Assembly (NCBI GenBank): GCA_963701435.1
Contig: CAVPAL010000023.1
Location: 806,001 to 870,000 of the forward strand
DNA from: JAACFF01 sp963701435
GTDB taxonomy: Bacteria; Chloroflexota; Anaerolineae; Promineifilales; Promineifilaceae
DNA length: 64,000 nucleotides
Direction: 5' to 3'
Position numbers and translations under genes: made by a program. The notes below the pieces were generated by a model. That model had not been told where the DNA came from. It saw only the letters and a list, made by a program, of their open reading frames with translations, and did no database searches. This document shows, piece by piece, positions 60,796 through 64,000 of this stretch. Positions within the stretch are counted from its first letter, which is position 1; every line of letters starts with the position of its first letter.

Positions 60796-61995
60796 TCATT
60801 CTGCACCCGTAAGTAACTCGTCAAGCGCGACATCAAGCTCCGCCTCCACAAAACGAATTGGGGCAAAAAAATTATCATCAACAGACTGTAAACCGGCCCA
60901 ATTATAAAAATCCGCCGCACATAAAGAAGTCGCACAAGTATCACTGGCGGCAAAATCGGTCATCACAGTCATCACCTCACGCGCCAGACCCAGCGAAAAA
61001 TCCCGGCCAAACGCTACTGTCTCATTCGGTATTTGTCCGCTTAAGGCAATAATCTGCGTGCGGTCAAAAATCTCAGGTTCAACATCAAAAATTCGCGAGC
61101 GGGCGTCGCGCAGACGATAGCCGCCGAATTCCGGCTCTCCGTTTACAATCACATACCCGATTGGGCTGCGCGTCGGCGAAATGCCCAGGTAACGGTATGG
61201 TTCAGGATCATCTTCGGCATAATCCCACAACTGCTCTTCAAAGGGCATAATCGGCGGCACGTAGGCGGCTGTGGCGAAGTCGGCCTCGCCTGCAAAAACC
61301 GCCAGCATGGCGGCGCTTTCGCCCGGAACCGTGATGATTTCACCCGGTTCGATCCCCGCTTCGGCCAGCAGAGCCTGAAAAGCAAGGAAATCGGGGATGC
61401 TGTTGGCGTCGGCGACAGCCCAGCTTTTTCCTTCCAGGTCTTCGATCGCATTCAAACCGCTGTCCCGCCGCGTGACCAGCATACCGGTTTGCCAGTTATA
61501 GCCATCTTGATGCACAGCAACGCTGCCAGTTTGTACCTCACATTGTTCAGCGGCGGACACATAACCGGCGGCGGACAAAAAGCCAATCGTGTCTTGCGGC
61601 GCTCCGCACAGGGTGTTGATGATGGCTTGTTCGCTGTCTAAAACACCTACCACAAATTCTTTGCCGGTGGTCTCCCGCAAGGTTTCAGCTAACACGTCAC
61701 CGCGATCAGTAATAACGGCCGTTTCCGCTATAGGTGGAAACAAAAGTTGAACAGGCCGGGCCGCGCTTCCAATTGGCGCGCGCGTCACCTCAACAACAAC
61801 TTCTTCCGCAGGCGCCTCTGAAACTACCTGCCGGGTTACTTCAGCCGTGGCTATTTCTGTTACGACTCTTGTCACTTCCACCTGCGTGGACTCTTTTACA
61901 ATTCGCGTGACTTCCACCGGAACAACTTCTGGTTGGCAGGCAGTTATAGCGAACAAGCCGGTAATAAGTGCAAACATTTGGAAATAACGCATCAA
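60796..61995 (-). CDS. PhnD-type solute-binding lipoprotein (phosphate/phosphonate family)
   Basis: A 399-residue lipoprotein; ITAC places the lipid on Cys20. A repetitive Val/Thr/Glu linker follows with four to five copies of a VEVTRxV-like unit (about 26-75). The PhnD-like binding domain (about 80-390) has EFVVGVLDSEQAIINTLC, LEGKSWAVADANSIPDFLA and GEADFATAAYVPP. No PhnC or PhnE gene lies within the window, so the partner is elsewhere or the protein works as a receptor. Its placement ahead of two glycosyltransferases is unexplained. Confidence 0.82.
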   Translation of the reverse strand: MMRYFQMFALITGLFAITACQPEVVPVEVTRIVKESTQVEVTRVVTEIATAEVTRQVVSEAPAEEVVVEVTRAPIGSAARPVQLLFPPIAETAVITDRGDVLAETLRETTGKEFVVGVLDSEQAIINTLCGAPQDTIGFLSAAGYVSAAEQCEVQTGSVAVHQDGYNWQTGMLVTRRDSGLNAIEDLEGKSWAVADANSIPDFLAFQALLAEAGIEPGEIITVPGESAAMLAVFAGEADFATAAYVPPIMPFEEQLWDYAEDDPEPYRYLGISPTRSPIGYVIVNGEPEFGGYRLRDARSRIFDVEPEIFDRTQIIALSGQIPNETVAFGRDFSLGLAREVMTVMTDFAASDTCATSLCAADFYNWAGLQSVDDNFFAPIRFVEAELDVALDELLTGAE

Positions 61996-62276
61996 TAGAC
62001 AAAAAAACTGACGAAGTCGCCAGTTCGATAATTGTAAATCCTTTACGAAGCTACTGCTAGTGTACCGTTGAGAACACTCCCAGCCAACGAAATTTAACGA
62101 GGGTTAAGGTACGGTGACGGCCCTTTTCCAACCGTTCGATCAATTGTTGATGCGGGATAGAATGTCGGGGCTGAGTAACGGCCGTTGCAATTTAGGCTGA
62201 ATGAGGGGATTCCTTTGCATGAATTCGCTCTCCCACAGTTATAAACAGATTATAAAACAGGTAAGGAGCAGCGGTT
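61996..62276. other. Gap between GH13 and PhnD-like genes
   Basis: No gene, terminator or strong promoter is evident in 281 bases. One ACGGCCGT lies at 62178-62185. Confidence 0.4.
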
Positions 62277-63944
62277 TTATGGCGCAAGCTGCAAGACTGC
62301 GCCTTGTCGTGAAGTCATCACCTCCAATGGCAGATAGCCAGTGAAGCTGCCATCAACGCCGACCTGCAAGTCAGGCGCCGCCTGGCCGGTTAGCCAATCC
62401 GTGGCCCTGTATGCGCCGGCGTTCAGATTACTACCGTCCAGGCTGAATGCGCAGTTCCGTTGCTCCTCGGCCGAGAAGTTAACCACCACCAAAAATGGAG
62501 GCGTTTGACCTTCATCGCGCAAGTGACGCAGATAGGCATAAGTTGCATCGCAACTGCTTTCCAGTGATTGCAAACTGCCACGCTGCAGCGCTGGATGATC
62601 ATTGCGCAGATGGATCAGCCGACGATAGTGATAGAGCAGAGAAGTTGGATCAGATTCCTGGTCGGTTACATTAACCTGCTCGTAGTCCTTATTGATCGGC
62701 TGCCAGGGCCGGCCGCTGCTAAAGCCTGCGCCAGGCCCAGCGCGCCACTGCATCGGCGTGCGGATTAGTTCATCAGGCTTTTGTCCGGTCATGCCAATCT
62801 CTTCGCCATAATAGATGAAAGGGACGCCGGGCAATGTCAGCAAAAGCGTTGCCGCCAGTTTAGCGCTGTCTGGTTCCCCATTCAGTTGCGTCATCACCCG
62901 GTTTTGATCATGGTTGGTCAGAAAAGGCGCAAATTGACCGGGCGGATACACAAGCAGCGCCTGGGCAAGGCTGTCGCCGAAGAAAGCGGGGGTTTCTGCA
63001 TGAATGCTGTTCACAATGCTCTCAGCCAGGCTAAACTCAAAAGCAATGTCCACCTCGCCATTCTTTATGTAGGGCGCGACCACAGCAGTGTCATCCCACA
63101 CCTCGCCCACAGTCAGAGCCTGAGGAGCTATCTGATCAATGAAATCATTCCACTGCGCCAGCCATTGGTGCGTCTCTTGCGTGTCAACGTAGCTGCTGTC
63201 TTTTTCGATAAGGTGACGGATGGCGTCCAAGCGGAAGCCATCCACACCCATTTCCTCGATCCAGAAGCGAGCTGCGTTATACATCTCCTTTGTCACAGCA
63301 GGATTACGATAGTTGAGATCGGGCATGCCCTCCCAGAAAATGCTGTGGTAGTAAGCATTATCCAACGGGAACCAGACCGGTTCGCCCCACGGTGTCCTGT
63401 GGCCGGGATTGTCACTGCGCCAGACGTACCAATCGCGCTTATCGGACTCGGGATCGCTGGCAGCCTCAATGAACCAGGGATGTTCGTTGGATGTATGATT
63501 GAGCGTCAAATCGACAATGACCATGATGCCCCGCTTGTGAGCCTCGTCGATAAAACGCTTGAAATCCTCGTTGCTCCCGTAATCTTCCTCAACTGCATAG
63601 TAATCCGTAGCATCGTAGCCATGATAGCTGGGTGATTGCATGACCGGCATCAGCCAAATGCCGGTCACACCCAGATCTTGCGCCGTTGCGGGATTGCCGT
63701 CGTTAAGATAGTCGAGCTTTGCGATCAGCCCGGTCAAATCGCCGCTACCGTCGCCGTCGCTGTCATGGTAACTTCGTACGAAGATCTCGTAGAAAACGAC
63801 TTCGTTCCACCATGCAGGCTGGTTGGTGGCGGCGCCAGTTGCAAGTGTGGGTGTCTGCTGCAGCGAGTCGCAGCCGGCCAGAAAAAGAAATACGCTCAGC
63901 AACAGGCTGGCGACAACGACCAGAAAAGAAATTCGATTTTTCAT
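62277..63944 (-). CDS. GH13 alpha-amylase-family lipoprotein
   Basis: A 555-residue lipoprotein; the lipobox LAGC places the lipid on Cys25. GH13 regions are visible in order: VDLTLNHTS (region I), GFRLDAIRHL with the nucleophile Asp (region II), LTVGEVWDD with the acid/base Glu (region III) and FLTNHDQNR with the third Asp (region IV). It is most like oligo-1,6-glucosidase / trehalose synthase-type amylases with MQW in TPMQWRAGPGAGFS. It acts at the outer face of the cell on alpha-glucans. No ACGGCCGT falls in the gene. Confidence 0.9.
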   Translation of the reverse strand: MKNRISFLVVVASLLLSVFLFLAGCDSLQQTPTLATGAATNQPAWWNEVVFYEIFVRSYHDSDGDGSGDLTGLIAKLDYLNDGNPATAQDLGVTGIWLMPVMQSPSYHGYDATDYYAVEEDYGSNEDFKRFIDEAHKRGIMVIVDLTLNHTSNEHPWFIEAASDPESDKRDWYVWRSDNPGHRTPWGEPVWFPLDNAYYHSIFWEGMPDLNYRNPAVTKEMYNAARFWIEEMGVDGFRLDAIRHLIEKDSSYVDTQETHQWLAQWNDFIDQIAPQALTVGEVWDDTAVVAPYIKNGEVDIAFEFSLAESIVNSIHAETPAFFGDSLAQALLVYPPGQFAPFLTNHDQNRVMTQLNGEPDSAKLAATLLLTLPGVPFIYYGEEIGMTGQKPDELIRTPMQWRAGPGAGFSSGRPWQPINKDYEQVNVTDQESDPTSLLYHYRRLIHLRNDHPALQRGSLQSLESSCDATYAYLRHLRDEGQTPPFLVVVNFSAEEQRNCAFSLDGSNLNAGAYRATDWLTGQAAPDLQVGVDGSFTGYLPLEVMTSRQGAVLQLAP

Positions 63945-64000
63945 CCTAACCTGGACAAGTCAGAACCAAAAAAGATTGTGGCAGCGAATTAACACGAATT

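Larger units (their letters stand above)
403..62185. repeat. Genome-wide iterated palindrome ACGGCCGT, about 80 copies
   Basis: Counting by eye I find about 80 exact copies of ACGGCCGT, usually extended to AACGGCCGTT. Random expectation at this base composition is about one to two. Examples: 403-410, 2014-2021, 4257-4264, 12304-12311, 16852-16859, 21923-21930, 27862-27869, 38189-38196, 47210-47217, 54783-54790, 60385-60392, 62178-62185. Copies lie inside genes in all frames and in gaps. Local deserts are 8580-12205, 14101-16852, 41796-45048 and the last 1.8 kb. Confidence 0.9.

Overview
The window reads like a chromosomal segment of a mid-GC bacterium of the phylum Chloroflexota, most likely Anaerolineae-like. 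This is inferred from gene content: many lipoproteins with [LI]-[AT]-[AG]-C lipoboxes, an NBR1-type Ig domain fused to a solute-binding protein, a NACHT NTPase, a stand-alone GyrA-C-terminal-like protein, a three-gene acyl-CoA carboxylase operon and SDR/enoyl-CoA hydratase genes. There is no rRNA, tRNA, CRISPR array or recognisable transposase. The genome is stamped with the palindrome ACGGCCGT. I count about 80 exact copies by eye, where about one or two are expected from composition, and it falls inside genes in all three frames, encoding T-A-V, N/D-G-R or R-P-x.

Layout. 1-7.8 kb: a NACHT NTPase cut by the left edge, a methyltransferase, an amino-acid-binding lipoprotein fused to Ig domains, a TIGR03960-like radical SAM protein, a single-domain asparaginase-like protein and a membrane-anchored CBM9-like protein. 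7.8-14.1 kb: a small membrane protein, carboxyltransferase / biotin carboxylase / biotin carrier genes, a CYTH protein, a DUF5655 protein and a frameshifted GyrA-CTD-like gene. 14.1-18 kb: two copies of a 112-114 nt double-hairpin repeat, a frameshifted META-domain surface protein with TTEGEA repeats, a third double hairpin with complementary loops, a terminator, and a SAM-I riboswitch controlling metZ whose P3 arm contains one of the repeats. 18-25.3 kb: a zinc-ribbon membrane protein, pgeF, ftsK, a type II restriction-modification pair and menG. 25.4-35.8 kb: a DsbA-like lipoprotein with an in-frame TGA, SDRs, a methyltransferase, a racemase, DUF554, an L,D-transpeptidase, enoyl-CoA hydratase, a copper chaperone divergent from a DeoR/NosL-like regulator, and a DNRLRE secreted protein. 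36-44.9 kb: a bimodular NRPS with a cysteine-type thioesterase, transcribed behind a MOP-family flippase. 45.1-54.3 kb: a minus-strand run with four M20 peptidases, an AhpD-like gene with an in-frame TGA, a metallophosphoesterase, a P-loop protein and a flavin reductase, facing gamma-glutamyltransferase. 56-64 kb: a CAP-domain secreted protein, a polytopic membrane protein, two glycosyltransferases, a PhnD-like lipoprotein and a GH13 lipoprotein.

The most interesting signal is a pair of unrelated redox proteins in which a single in-frame TGA sits exactly at a catalytic cysteine of a CxxC motif: U-P-T-C in the DsbA-like protein and C-L-Y-U in the AhpD-like protein. In both, the reading frame continues intact, and a small hairpin with G in the first two loop positions follows the TGA at the spacing of bacterial SECIS elements. 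TGA is an ordinary stop elsewhere in the window. This argues for selenocysteine decoding in this organism, although no sel genes lie in the window.

Other notable features are the ACGGCCGT iteration, the double-hairpin repeat inserted in a riboswitch, an unexplained multi-stem RNA candidate at 35.8 kb, and two genes interrupted by short indels in repeats.
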